Source: Actinomycetales bacterium Actino_02 | GTDB taxonomy: Bacteria; Actinomycetota; Actinomycetes; Propionibacteriales; Propionibacteriaceae | Length of the DNA: 64,000 nt | NCBI GenBank assembly: GCA_001603275.1 | Contig: LUYM01000020.1 | Coordinates: 1 to 64,000, forward strand | Direction: 5' to 3' | Shown here: positions 9,501 through 16,158 of the stretch, one piece after another | Layout of the letters: every line of letters begins with the position of its first letter | Numbering within the stretch: position 1 is the stretch's first letter | The notes under the pieces: model-generated | Seen by the model: the letters and a program-made list of their open reading frames with translations, nothing else | What the model was told of the DNA's origin: nothing | Database searches by the model: none | Made by a program: the position numbers and the translations under genes

Positions 9501-10932
9501 GTACTTCCGGCCGGACGATGAGGGGAACATCGCCTACTACGGGGCGGGTGGCTCGGGCAAGACGACCGCGCTGCGCTCGTTGGCGCTCGCTGCGTCGATC
9601 ACCCCTCGGTCCGGGGGTGTGCATGTCTACGGCGTCGACTATGCGGGCGGCGGATTGAGTCTGCTTGAACCGCTGCCGAATGTCGGCTCGATCATCGACG
9701 GTGGCGATGAGGAGAGGATCGGCCGCCTGTTCCGGTGGCTCCGCGACGTCGCCGACGAGCGGCAGACGCGGTACTCCATGGCCAAGGCGTCGACCCTGAC
9801 CGAGTACCGAAGAGTCACCGGACATGAGCAGGAGCCGCGCATCCTCGTGCTTCTCGATGGCATCGGCGCCTTCAAGTCCGACTATGAGGGTTCTGCCGAC
9901 AGGCTGGCGATCCTCGCCATCTTCCAGCAGTTGTTGGTGGACGGTCGAGGCGTAGGGATCCACTTCGCGGTGTCGGCGGACCGGCCAGCGGCTGTGCCCG
10001 CCTCGCTGGCGACCTCCTTCCAGCGGAAGGTTGTCCTGCGCCAGACCGATGATGATGGCTACCGCTACCTGGATCTGCCTCGAGATGTGCTCTCCCCGAC
10101 GTCGCCACCGGGCCGGGCAATGCAGGTGGGGAAGCCGCAGGAGCTTCAGTTGGCGATCCTTGGTGACAACATCAACGTTGCTTCGCAGTCGCGAACGATT
10201 GAGCAACTCGGCGAGTTCCTCGCAACCATCGACCGCCCCGCGGCGCACCCGATCCTGGCGCTGGCCGGCGACATCCCGGCATCGACGATGCCCGCAGTGG
10301 TCGGGACGGAGCCGGTGCTCGGGGTGTCGGACGACACTCTGCAGCCGGTCGGATTCAACCCGATCGGCCCCGCCATCATCTGGGGGCCGTCGCAGTCCGG
10401 GCGCACCAATGCTCTCCATTGGTTCGCCGAATCGCTGCGAGCTTGGCGGCCCGACCTGCCACTGGTGCATCTGTCTGCGCGGCGTTCGCCGTTGTCGGAA
10501 CTGGGGCTGTGGACAACGAGCGCCCAGGGGCTGGACGCCTGCGAGAAGCTGCTCGAGAAAGTGAAGCCGATTCTCGCCGAGGAGAACACCAGCGGCGAGC
10601 CACTGATGGCGATGTTGATCGAGGGCTATCCGGAGTTTCTCTCGACGCGCCTGGAATCTGCGCTCGTAGAGGTGGTGAAGGCTGTGCGCGGCAACCAGCA
10701 CATTCTGATCGCCGAGGGCGAGGCCAGTGCGTGGAACAGCTCCTGGCCATTGCTCATGGAGGTCCGTAATGCGCGATGCGGTCTCCTGCTGCAGCCCGAC
10801 TACACCGACGGTGATTCGATTCTTCGGACGCCGCTTCCGCGATTCAAGCGAGGTGAGCCGCCGGCGGGCCGGGGCTATTGGATCCGATCTGGAAAGGCCG
10901 TGAAGGTGCAGCTTCCGCGGGTGGAGTCATGA
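6511..10932 (+). CDS. EssC/EccC-type FtsK/SpoIIIE ATPase of type VII secretion
   Basis: A 1473-residue coupling ATPase. The order is a YukD/ubiquitin-like domain (about 1-90), an FHA domain (97-190, G-R-V-E-G-N-D and S-K-M-H), two membrane helices (233-277), and three FtsK/SpoIIIE-type ATPase modules. Module 1 has Walker A G-G-T-T-G-A-G-K-S at 688-696 and Walker B V-I-V-V-D-E-F (Asp795-Glu796). Module 2 has G-A-G-G-S-G-K-T at about 1011-1018 with D-G-I-G instead of D-E. Module 3 has G-P-S-Q-S-G-R-T at 1292-1299, with Arg for the Walker Lys. N-terminal FHA-like domains plus paired helices are the EssC plan rather than the mycobacterial EccCa/EccCb plan. It drives export of WXG100-type substrates. 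The GTG overlaps the upstream stop. Confidence 0.95.
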   Translation: MKLKLTVLRGGRAHNLVVTADGTAKVGDIAAALSAANPGQPGPAVDPSSVTLLTVDGQRQRLLDAGTSLIDSGLRSGMKVELTANRQSGSSDKGGSVAVVRILNGSAAGTEIPLPAGSATVGRVEGNDVVLRDDLVSKMHARIQVGDGIEIIDQNSANGVLVGGQRVGRIRVGPDDVITLGETEIAVRLLRNAGAPSSSTDISFIRSPSVLPRVEPREIDLPAAPKPLEKQRFPLLALVAPLVMGLAMLAIPNTGRTGLIFVALSPIIMIGTFVDQLIRSKRRYRQDVSNFAENLSRTRASLQAAHSADRANLLTVYPSVEDSWNSAVRLGPVLWWRRPEHPEFLQLRLGLGDVPAYSVPKRSGAGDGVAAYEQQLSELEQEFATLRDVPVVADLRSCGSLGLCGSQEILAGVARGVVVELISTHSPAEVSVACLTSRKATERWSWLEWTPHTSSPHSPLGDLHLASDPATGALLVARLEELIDQRLGIGRAASLRGPLYKAERPEPATVPSVVVVVDDPQVDQARLTRVAERGPDAGVYMVWCAGSQAGLPAACRTFLEVDASGSRTGNVRWGRVTTAVQVETVDAGVADKLGRMLAPVVDAGALIEDASDLPKSVSMVSLTGQELASSVDAQVSRWRENQSIVDRRANAPLSPLKHPVSLRALVGHAGTDSFALDLRSQGPHALVGGTTGAGKSEFLQAWVLGMASANSPDRVSFLFVDYKGGSAFAKCLELPHVVGLVTDLSPYLVRRALTSLRAELRYREHLLNRKAAKDLAELEKRGDPECPPSLVIVVDEFAALVGEVPEFVDGVVDVAQRGRSLGLHLILATQRPAGVIKDNLRANTNLRVALRMADEHDSVDVLGEKTAAFFDPGTPGRAAAKTGPGRIVQFQAAYPGAKTPATAVTAPVDIIEMNFGAGVAWQVPERKVNLDDLDTDIERLVATMSSAAQHAAIPKPRKPWLEPLASAYDLGKLDQRRDSELALGVLDEPSNQEQRIEYFRPDDEGNIAYYGAGGSGKTTALRSLALAASITPRSGGVHVYGVDYAGGGLSLLEPLPNVGSIIDGGDEERIGRLFRWLRDVADERQTRYSMAKASTLTEYRRVTGHEQEPRILVLLDGIGAFKSDYEGSADRLAILAIFQQLLVDGRGVGIHFAVSADRPAAVPASLATSFQRKVVLRQTDDDGYRYLDLPRDVLSPTSPPGRAMQVGKPQELQLAILGDNINVASQSRTIEQLGEFLATIDRPAAHPILALAGDIPASTMPAVVGTEPVLGVSDDTLQPVGFNPIGPAIIWGPSQSGRTNALHWFAESLRAWRPDLPLVHLSARRSPLSELGLWTTSAQGLDACEKLLEKVKPILAEENTSGEPLMAMLIEGYPEFLSTRLESALVEVVKAVRGNQHILIAEGEASAWNSSWPLLMEVRNARCGLLLQPDYTDGDSILRTPLPRFKRGEPPAGRGYWIRSGKAVKVQLPRVES

Positions 10933-11024
10933 TGGTTCGAGGTTCCCATCGACACTCACCTTCGGCATTGATCTACTTGGCTCAGCGGCGACCCGCGATG
11001 CCGCAGAAAGGCAGGCGAAAGTGA
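10929..11024 (+). CDS. Possible 31-codon small ORF bridging two operon genes
   Basis: An ATG at 10929 overlaps the ATPase stop as ATGA. The 31-codon frame ends in a TGA at 11022-11024 that overlaps the next gene's GTG start as GTGA, so it would preserve the 4-bp overlap chain of this operon. The peptide (starts M-M-V-R-G-S-H-R-H, ends Q-K-G-R-R-K) is very basic and matches nothing I know. Its codon third positions are much less GC-rich than its neighbours, which argues against a conserved protein. It may only carry ribosomes from the ATPase gene to the next. Confidence 0.35.
   Translation: MMVRGSHRHSPSALIYLAQRRPAMPQKGRRK
10940..10953 (+). repeat. 14-bp direct repeat, copy 1
   Basis: AGGTTCCCATCGAC, located 8 bp after the ATPase stop codon. 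An identical copy lies at 14840-14853, also directly after a gene and before a substrate-like gene of the same locus. Function unknown. Confidence 0.6.
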
Positions 11025-12385
11025 GTTCGACGCCGGACCTGAAGATTGTCGACGAGGATATTCAGGCACTCCATCGTGATCTGAAGACAGTGTCGGATGC
11101 CTTTGCTGAGGACACCCATGTCGCCGACGATATTGGTGCCGCGCTCGGCCACACAGGGCTGGCGAAGAGGTTCGCCGATTTCTCCGAGTCCTGGCGGGTG
11201 AACCGGGAGCGTATGCAGAAGAACATCAACGAGCTGGCCGATCAGATGGGCAACATCAAAGTGGCCACGGACGAGGTTGATAGGGGTCTCTCGGGGGACG
11301 GATCGTCTGCCACGCAGAACGATGCTTCGGCCCCGTCATCGGCCAGTTCGGATGCACCCCTGGCACCGTCCCCGACTCACAACGTGGGTGTCGCAGGTAC
11401 CGGTGACGCGACTGCGACTCTGGCCCCCGCTTCACCGTCTGCTGCCCCTTCGACCTCGAGCGATCCTGGTGTGACGAGCGACTCCAGTGGCTCCGCATTG
11501 CCGGACTCCACCGATCAGACACAGCCGATGGTCCGCGTCGGTGAGGACGGCGACTTCTATGCAGCCGTGACGGTCGGTGGAGCGTCAGCCGCGGGTGCGA
11601 CCGCAACCCTGATGGCCCTCTACAAGCTGTGGGACGCCCATCGCGCGCAACAGACGGGCCAACCAGCCGCGACAGGTGAAGCCACCCAGGCGGATGCGCG
11701 CAGCCGGCTACTCGCCGGCCTGGAGCAACTGTCCGGCGACGGCCGCGACGTCAGTGTCGAGTTGGTCTCAGACGGACGCTCACCCGATCAGATCACGGCG
11801 ATTCTGAAGAGTGAGGACGGCTCGGTCAGTGTCATCGACCTGTCGAGTGACGGCGGCGATCCCGCGGCATCCGATGCGGTGGGTGCCGACACCGGCTCGG
11901 TCCCTGAGGCACCTTCCGATCCGACAACTGGCCCGGACCAGCTTCCCGATCCGTCCGCCTCCGCGCCTGGCGGCGGCGGTGATGGGGGTGCCGCAACCGA
12001 GCCACCTGCAGCCGCGCCTGCCGCAGACCTGCCGAGTGTGGCCTCACCTGAGACAGAGCCGGGGGCATCGGCCGCCGGGGGTGAGCCGTCGTTGCCGTCA
12101 GCAGGCGAACCGGTGCCGGCGGTGAACCCGACCCCGCAGGTCAATGTCGACGCCGGGTCGTCTACTTCCGACCCGGGTGCGGACTCGGCGCTGACTGCAG
12201 GAGTCCAGCCGGCGCAGACCGCTGGGTCCTCGGCTGCAGTAGGGATGGCTGGCATGGGCGCCATGTCGATGGCCGGCATGGGAAGCCAGGCCAGTGCGCC
12301 GGCTCCATCCCGAAGCCAGAGCGAGCCGCTGCGCAAGGTGGCTGAGTCCAGCGACGACGAGTCGGCGAAGGGGAAGGACCGATGA
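11021..12385 (+). CDS. WXG100-like helical protein with long Ala/Pro/Ser-rich region
   Basis: A 454-residue protein. Residues 1-90 are predicted helical with a heptad-like pattern (starting L-K-I-V-D-E-D-I-Q-A-L-H-R-D-L) and recall WXG100/ESAT-6 helical hairpins, though no W-x-G is present. One hydrophobic stretch lies at about 180-208. The rest is low-complexity Ala/Pro/Ser/Asp/Gly, including a Gly-Met-Ala-Gly-Met patch near 410-425. The GTG start at 11021 has an upstream AAAGGCAGG. It may be a surface, secreted or structural component of the T7SS locus. No enzymatic motif is visible. Confidence 0.75.
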   Translation: MSSTPDLKIVDEDIQALHRDLKTVSDAFAEDTHVADDIGAALGHTGLAKRFADFSESWRVNRERMQKNINELADQMGNIKVATDEVDRGLSGDGSSATQNDASAPSSASSDAPLAPSPTHNVGVAGTGDATATLAPASPSAAPSTSSDPGVTSDSSGSALPDSTDQTQPMVRVGEDGDFYAAVTVGGASAAGATATLMALYKLWDAHRAQQTGQPAATGEATQADARSRLLAGLEQLSGDGRDVSVELVSDGRSPDQITAILKSEDGSVSVIDLSSDGGDPAASDAVGADTGSVPEAPSDPTTGPDQLPDPSASAPGGGGDGGAATEPPAAAPAADLPSVASPETEPGASAAGGEPSLPSAGEPVPAVNPTPQVNVDAGSSTSDPGADSALTAGVQPAQTAGSSAAVGMAGMGAMSMAGMGSQASAPAPSRSQSEPLRKVAESSDDESAKGKDR

Positions 12386-13632
12386 GTAGACCAACTGATT
12401 GGTCGGCTGCAGGCTGGGATCGAGATCCAGTGCCGGGTGACTCGGCTGCGGTGGCTGTTGCGGCCGCCAAGTACCGCAAGACCGCGGAGGCGGTGGGCAC
12501 AGCCGTCGCCAATCTCGATCGAGTGGATGCGGCGAACATGACGGGGCAAGCGATCACCGCCGTCCTGGATCGGATCAAGACCGTCCGCGGCCAGCTGAAC
12601 AGTGTCGAGGGACGGGTGGCTGGTGCCGCCTCGGCCTTGGAGGGCTACCACCCGGAACTCGCCGCCGCGCAGAGTGCCTCGCTGGCTGCGCTGCATGAAG
12701 CCGAGGTGCACCGCTCTGCAGAGCGGCGGGCAACTCGGGCGGCCAACGATGCCGCCAGCCGGCACAACCTCTCCCACGATCCCGTCGAGAAGGGCGATGC
12801 GAAGGCCGACTACGACCGGGCCTGTGGCGATCTTGAGCGTGCGAGAAACGACCTGTCCGCGGCCCGGGCTCGGATCCAGGACGCCATCGATCAGCGTGAT
12901 ACGGCTGCGACGTCGGCTATCGCCCAGTTGTCCACGATCGAGGAACAGAGCCCGGTCAAGGACACCTGGTGGGACAAGTTCAGCGATGCATGCGGCAAGG
13001 CCGCCGACTGGATCGAGAAGAACCTGCAGCCGCTGCTGGACAAGCTCTCCAAGATCCTGGACATCGCCTCCATCGTCTGCACGGTGCTGGGGGTCATCCT
13101 CTCCTTCACGCCACTCCTTCCAATCGGCGCTGCGCTGCTGACCGCGTCGAAGGTGATTGGTGCGATCTCCATAGGGTTGGGGGTGTTCAGCACAGTCATT
13201 GTCGGATTCATGAAGGCATCCGGTGGGCGCCAGAGCTGGGGTACCTATCTCGGTTCGGTTGCGATGTTCGCTGGGACGGTAGTGGCCAAGAAGTTCCTCA
13301 AGAAGGGGCTCACCGAAGGTACGTTTGCAGGCCTCACGAAGATCATGAAGGTGAGCAAGCCCGGTGTGATCCGATCGGTGGTCGCGAAGATCTGCAACAA
13401 CGAGATCAAGCTCACTCCACTGATCAAGTTGGGTGCCAGCAAAGCGGCTGGCGCGATCGTCGATGGCGTTAAGGCTGGCGGGAAGTGGGCCTTCGAGAAC
13501 CTAGTCAAGCCGGTATCCACGCCGCCGCAGATGCCGCAGCACTACCTTCGCTACGAGTCCTGTGGGGGCGGCTCAGGCGGCAGAGGATTCGCCGGGGCCG
13601 GCGGCAGTGGCGGCAGTGGCGGAGGCTGGTGA
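12382..13632 (+). CDS. Putative T7SS-secreted protein with signal domain and Gly-rich tail
   Basis: A 416-residue protein. It starts W-S-A-A-G-W-D-R-D-P-V-P-G-D followed by A-A-A-K-Y-R-K-T-A-E-A, the pattern of the actinobacterial putative T7SS-signal domain found at the N-terminus of secreted polymorphic proteins. Long amphipathic helices fill about 20-190, a hydrophobic region at about 226-278 could insert in membranes, a basic segment follows, and the last 25 residues are almost all Gly/Ser/Ala. No known toxin catalytic motif is recognisable. It overlaps the upstream gene by ATGA, and two small genes follow that could be partners. It is a candidate effector. Confidence 0.8.
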   Translation: MSRPTDWSAAGWDRDPVPGDSAAVAVAAAKYRKTAEAVGTAVANLDRVDAANMTGQAITAVLDRIKTVRGQLNSVEGRVAGAASALEGYHPELAAAQSASLAALHEAEVHRSAERRATRAANDAASRHNLSHDPVEKGDAKADYDRACGDLERARNDLSAARARIQDAIDQRDTAATSAIAQLSTIEEQSPVKDTWWDKFSDACGKAADWIEKNLQPLLDKLSKILDIASIVCTVLGVILSFTPLLPIGAALLTASKVIGAISIGLGVFSTVIVGFMKASGGRQSWGTYLGSVAMFAGTVVAKKFLKKGLTEGTFAGLTKIMKVSKPGVIRSVVAKICNNEIKLTPLIKLGASKAAGAIVDGVKAGGKWAFENLVKPVSTPPQMPQHYLRYESCGGGSGGRGFAGAGGSGGSGGGW

Positions 13633-13657
13633 TCGTGATGGACCGAGAAGGGATGAA

Positions 13658-14314
13658 ATGAGTGCTCGCACGTATGCCTTTGTGACGCCGCCGGGATGGC
13701 TGCGCCTGGACCTCCGAGGAGAGCCGGGGCCTCAGGCAGAGCGATTTGCCGACGTTGTCATTGCGGGCTACCCGAAGGACAGCTCGGCCGCCGGACGGGC
13801 CGCGGTGGTGCGCTCGATCACCGAGCTGGCAGCCTCAGCCAAGGCGGACGGTGTTCTCGACCTGGTCCTGCCGGTGAAGGTCGTGGACGGCTCGATCGCG
13901 AATGCCAGCTTCGCCGTCACCGCCTTCGATACCGACACGCTCGACCCGCTTGATGTCATCGCCGGAATCGCGGCGCAGGACAGCACCGCTGAACTCATCG
14001 AGGTTGCAGACCTGGTCGCCTTGCGCACCGTGTCTGAGCAGGTCGTTGACGCTTCAGCGGCCCGCGCTGAGATCGTCGCCATGGCCCGAGCGGCCGGGGC
14101 AGTGGACTCGCCCGCCGACGAGCCGGAGCCGGCGTTGCCCGCGCTTACTTCTCGTCGGGTGCGCTACTTCATCGGCCACCCGGATCGCCCCGGTGACTGG
14201 ATCATCGCGATGGTCTCGGTACTTCAGGCGGACAACCAGCCCTCGCGCCAGCTCAGCGACACCATGATTGAACTCTTCGACCAGGTCGTCCTCACGTTCA
14301 GGTTCCAGGCATGA
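13658..14314 (+). CDS. Small T7SS-associated protein, P-P-G-W type
   Basis: A 218-residue protein beginning S-A-R-T-Y-A-F-V-T-P-P-G-W-L-R-L-D-L-R. I recall small actinobacterial proteins with this kind of P-P-G-W opening beside T7SS substrates, but that is memory and was not searched. The central part is Ala-rich and helical; a Pro/Glu linker near 155 leads to a C-terminal beta-like region (R-V-R-Y-F-I-G-H-P). ATG 13658 is preceded by GAAGGGA; earlier ATGs nearby are in other frames. The stop overlaps the next start by 4 bp, so the two small proteins are probably made together. A chaperone or immunity role is only inference. Confidence 0.75.
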   Translation: MSARTYAFVTPPGWLRLDLRGEPGPQAERFADVVIAGYPKDSSAAGRAAVVRSITELAASAKADGVLDLVLPVKVVDGSIANASFAVTAFDTDTLDPLDVIAGIAAQDSTAELIEVADLVALRTVSEQVVDASAARAEIVAMARAAGAVDSPADEPEPALPALTSRRVRYFIGHPDRPGDWIIAMVSVLQADNQPSRQLSDTMIELFDQVVLTFRFQA

Positions 14315-14841
14315 GCGCGATCGAGATCAGCTACCGCGACGACCTCTGGATTCGTCCTGATGAGCCCCGCATGAGCCTGGCCGAGCGTCTGACGAATGCT
14401 CCGGGTGACTGGACGCTGGAGCAACTGCAGCACATCCTCGATCTGGCCGGTGCGGCACCGTCCTTCGCGCCGGACTCGGAGCGATTCGTGCTGGTGGCTG
14501 AGGATCACTCCTGGTTCCTCCTTGAGGTCGATCTGCTGGTGGAGGAGTCCTCCTTCCCGCTCGACGCGGATGAGGACTTCTCCGGCCTGAATGCCGAGGC
14601 ATTTGAGCTTCCGGGAGTCGGGGCGGGATATCGGCTGGTGGGCATGGAGGCCGCCGGCGAACTGGATGGGGCAACGGACTCGGAATTGCTGATCCCGCGG
14701 CTGCATTACTTCGTGCGGCCGGTTTTCGATGAGACATCGTGGCTTCACGCCACCATCCAGGTTCCTGACCCGCTTGACCTGCCGACAGTGGCGACGCTGG
14801 TCGAGGAGCTACTCAGTGGTGTGAGTGCCACTGGGGACTAG
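14311..14841 (+). CDS. Small T7SS-associated hypothetical protein
   Basis: A 176-residue acidic protein of unknown function. Its C-terminal part (R-L-H-Y-F-V-R-P-V-F-D-E-T-S-W near 130) resembles the end of the preceding protein (R-V-R-Y-F-I-G-H-P-D ... D-W), hinting that both C-terminal halves share a fold. The ATG overlaps the upstream stop as ATGA. No signal peptide or membrane helix is apparent. Coupling to the putative effector and its neighbour suggests a cytosolic partner of the secreted protein. I could not place it in a named family. Confidence 0.75.
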   Translation: MSAIEISYRDDLWIRPDEPRMSLAERLTNAPGDWTLEQLQHILDLAGAAPSFAPDSERFVLVAEDHSWFLLEVDLLVEESSFPLDADEDFSGLNAEAFELPGVGAGYRLVGMEAAGELDGATDSELLIPRLHYFVRPVFDETSWLHATIQVPDPLDLPTVATLVEELLSGVSATGD

Positions 14842-14853
14842 GTTCCCATCGAC
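14840..14853 (+). repeat. 14-bp direct repeat, copy 2
   Basis: A second exact copy of AGGTTCCCATCGAC. It begins inside the stop codon of the upstream gene and lies about 85 bp before the WXG100-like gene. A small hairpin (CCTCCA, GAC, TGGAGG; 14868-14882) follows in the same 96-bp gap. Confidence 0.6.
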
Positions 14854-14937
14854 GAAATCGACCTCCACCTCCAGACTGGAGGCGACATAGACCGACGAAT
14901 GATCCACCAGGTATGACAACGAAAGGAATGAGGGTAC

Positions 14938-15225
14938 ATGGCCAATATCAACGTCTCGTACGAGCGGATGGCGGAGGAAGCGCGAAATCTGCGCAGCGCC
15001 AAGGACTCGATCCACGATCAGCTGCGCACCCTGGCGCAGAAGATTCAGGCGCTGGTCACCGACGGATTCGTGACCGATTCCGCCTCGGTGAAGTTCCATG
15101 AGAACTACCAGCAGTTCACCACGGCCACGACCAATGCCGTGGCAGCGCTGGACGATATTGCCGCGAACCTCGACAACACGGCACGAGTCCTGCAGGAAAC
15201 CGACCAGCAGCTTGCCGGCCAGTAA
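14938..15225 (+). CDS. WXG100-family protein lacking the W-x-G tryptophan
   Basis: A 95-residue all-helical protein of WXG100 length: helix (about 8-43), turn, helix (about 53-90). The turn, where W-x-G is expected, reads V-T-D-G-F-V-T-D-S-A-S-V-K-F, so Gly is kept but Trp is replaced by Thr. The C-terminus lacks an obvious Y-x-x-x-D/E secretion motif. The usual role is a small dimeric substrate or co-substrate of the EssC/EccC ATPase. Its start has GAAAGGAATGAGGG upstream. The strong hairpin 9 bp after its stop suggests its own abundant transcript, typical for Esx proteins. Confidence 0.85.
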   Translation: MANINVSYERMAEEARNLRSAKDSIHDQLRTLAQKIQALVTDGFVTDSASVKFHENYQQFTTATTNAVAALDDIAANLDNTARVLQETDQQLAGQ

Positions 15226-15234
15226 TTCCTGGAT

Positions 15235-15260
15235 GCTGGCGGCAGGTGACTGCCGCCAGC
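15235..15260 (+). terminator. Strong hairpin after the WXG100-like gene
   Basis: A perfect 11-bp stem (GCTGGCGGCAG / CTGCCGCCAGC) closed by a GTGA (GNRA-type) tetraloop. No U-tract follows. It is likely an intrinsic-type terminator or 3'-end stabiliser. Confidence 0.65.
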
Positions 15261-15366
15261 AAAGCCGGTGTCGGACAGCGGGGAGGCCGTGCGGCCGTCC
15301 CCGCCTTGGCGCGTCGGCACGGTGCGGAGAATTCGGTGCGTGAATGAGGGGGGAGTGCAAGACACG

Positions 15367-16092
15367 ATGAAGTGCAGTATCTGTGGACACGAAGGTCGGC
15401 TCGGCGCCGTCACCTGCTCACGGTGCGGGGCACCGATCAGTCAGGGTGCGCCGGAGATAGAGGTGGACGACAGGACAACTCTGCGATCGATCGTGGCGGA
15501 GCTCCCTGCGCAGCCCGTGTCGGCACCCCTCGCTCCGGAGCCGGCACCGGCCGACCTGAGTCCGTCCCCCTCGGCCGGTCCTGATCCGGCCTGGTCGACC
15601 TACCCAGCCAGCGGAGAAGAGCAGCTCTACGCCCCTGCTGCGCCGCTGCAGGTCGACTCATCGCCCACCCCGCCCGCTTCCGTCGAACGGATCAAGGTGT
15701 TGGCTTTCGTCATGGCCGGCCTGGGGACAGTCAGCATCATCATGGCGATCAGCATCTCGTCCGGCGCCGGCATCCAGACACTCGCCGGGATTGTCGGGAT
15801 GGTGTTGTACGTCGTGCTCGCGATTCAGGTACAGGCACGGAAGGAGTGGGCCCGAGTCCTGATCGGCGTCTTTGCGATTCTCGGCTTCATCGCCAACTTG
15901 GTGACCCTGGTCACCACCCTCGGAGTGCTCGCACTCTTCCAAGGGATGCTGGGCAACAGCTACGTCGCGCCGATCGTCTTCGGGCTGATCCTGGATCTGG
16001 CGGGCGAAGTGCTCCTCATTGCACTGGTCGTCAACGCCTTCCACCGAGATACCGCAGCCTGGTGTGCGCCCGTGCCACTGCGAGCCACGTAG
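15367..16092 (+). CDS. Zinc-ribbon membrane protein of the T7SS-like locus
   Basis: A 241-residue protein with an N-terminal zinc ribbon (Cys3-x2-Cys6 ... Cys17-x2-Cys20), a Pro/Ala-rich linker at about 25-105, and four hydrophobic helices at about 110-235. The first Cys is residue 3 if ATG 15367 is used. A GAGGGGGGAG stretch lies about 12 nt upstream; GTG 15340 or 15355 are alternatives. The plan recalls zinc-ribbon proteins with DUF4190/DUF4064-like membrane regions that are frequent in actinobacteria. Function unknown. Its position as the last plus-strand gene suggests it belongs to the secretion locus, but the hairpin before it may separate it. Confidence 0.7.
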   Translation: MKCSICGHEGRLGAVTCSRCGAPISQGAPEIEVDDRTTLRSIVAELPAQPVSAPLAPEPAPADLSPSPSAGPDPAWSTYPASGEEQLYAPAAPLQVDSSPTPPASVERIKVLAFVMAGLGTVSIIMAISISSGAGIQTLAGIVGMVLYVVLAIQVQARKEWARVLIGVFAILGFIANLVTLVTTLGVLALFQGMLGNSYVAPIVFGLILDLAGEVLLIALVVNAFHRDTAAWCAPVPLRAT

Positions 16093-16128
16093 CCGAGGCT
16101 CGGACAAGCGGCTCTCGCTCGTCGCGCT

Positions 16129-16148
16129 CAGGCATTTTCTCCTGCCTG
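16129..16148. terminator. Weak hairpin between convergent genes
   Basis: CAGGCA / TGCCTG, 6-bp stem with a pyrimidine-rich 8-nt loop, between the convergent zinc-ribbon gene and yhhQ. It could act in both directions but is weak. Confidence 0.35.
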
Positions 16149-16158
16149 CGACTGAGGC

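Noticed and set aside
7870-10701. Long open frame of over 900 codons on the minus strand opposite the EssC-like gene
   Set aside because: High-GC coding DNA keeps antisense frames open. The translation is rich in Arg/Gln/His without domain motifs, while the plus strand has clear ATPase motifs.
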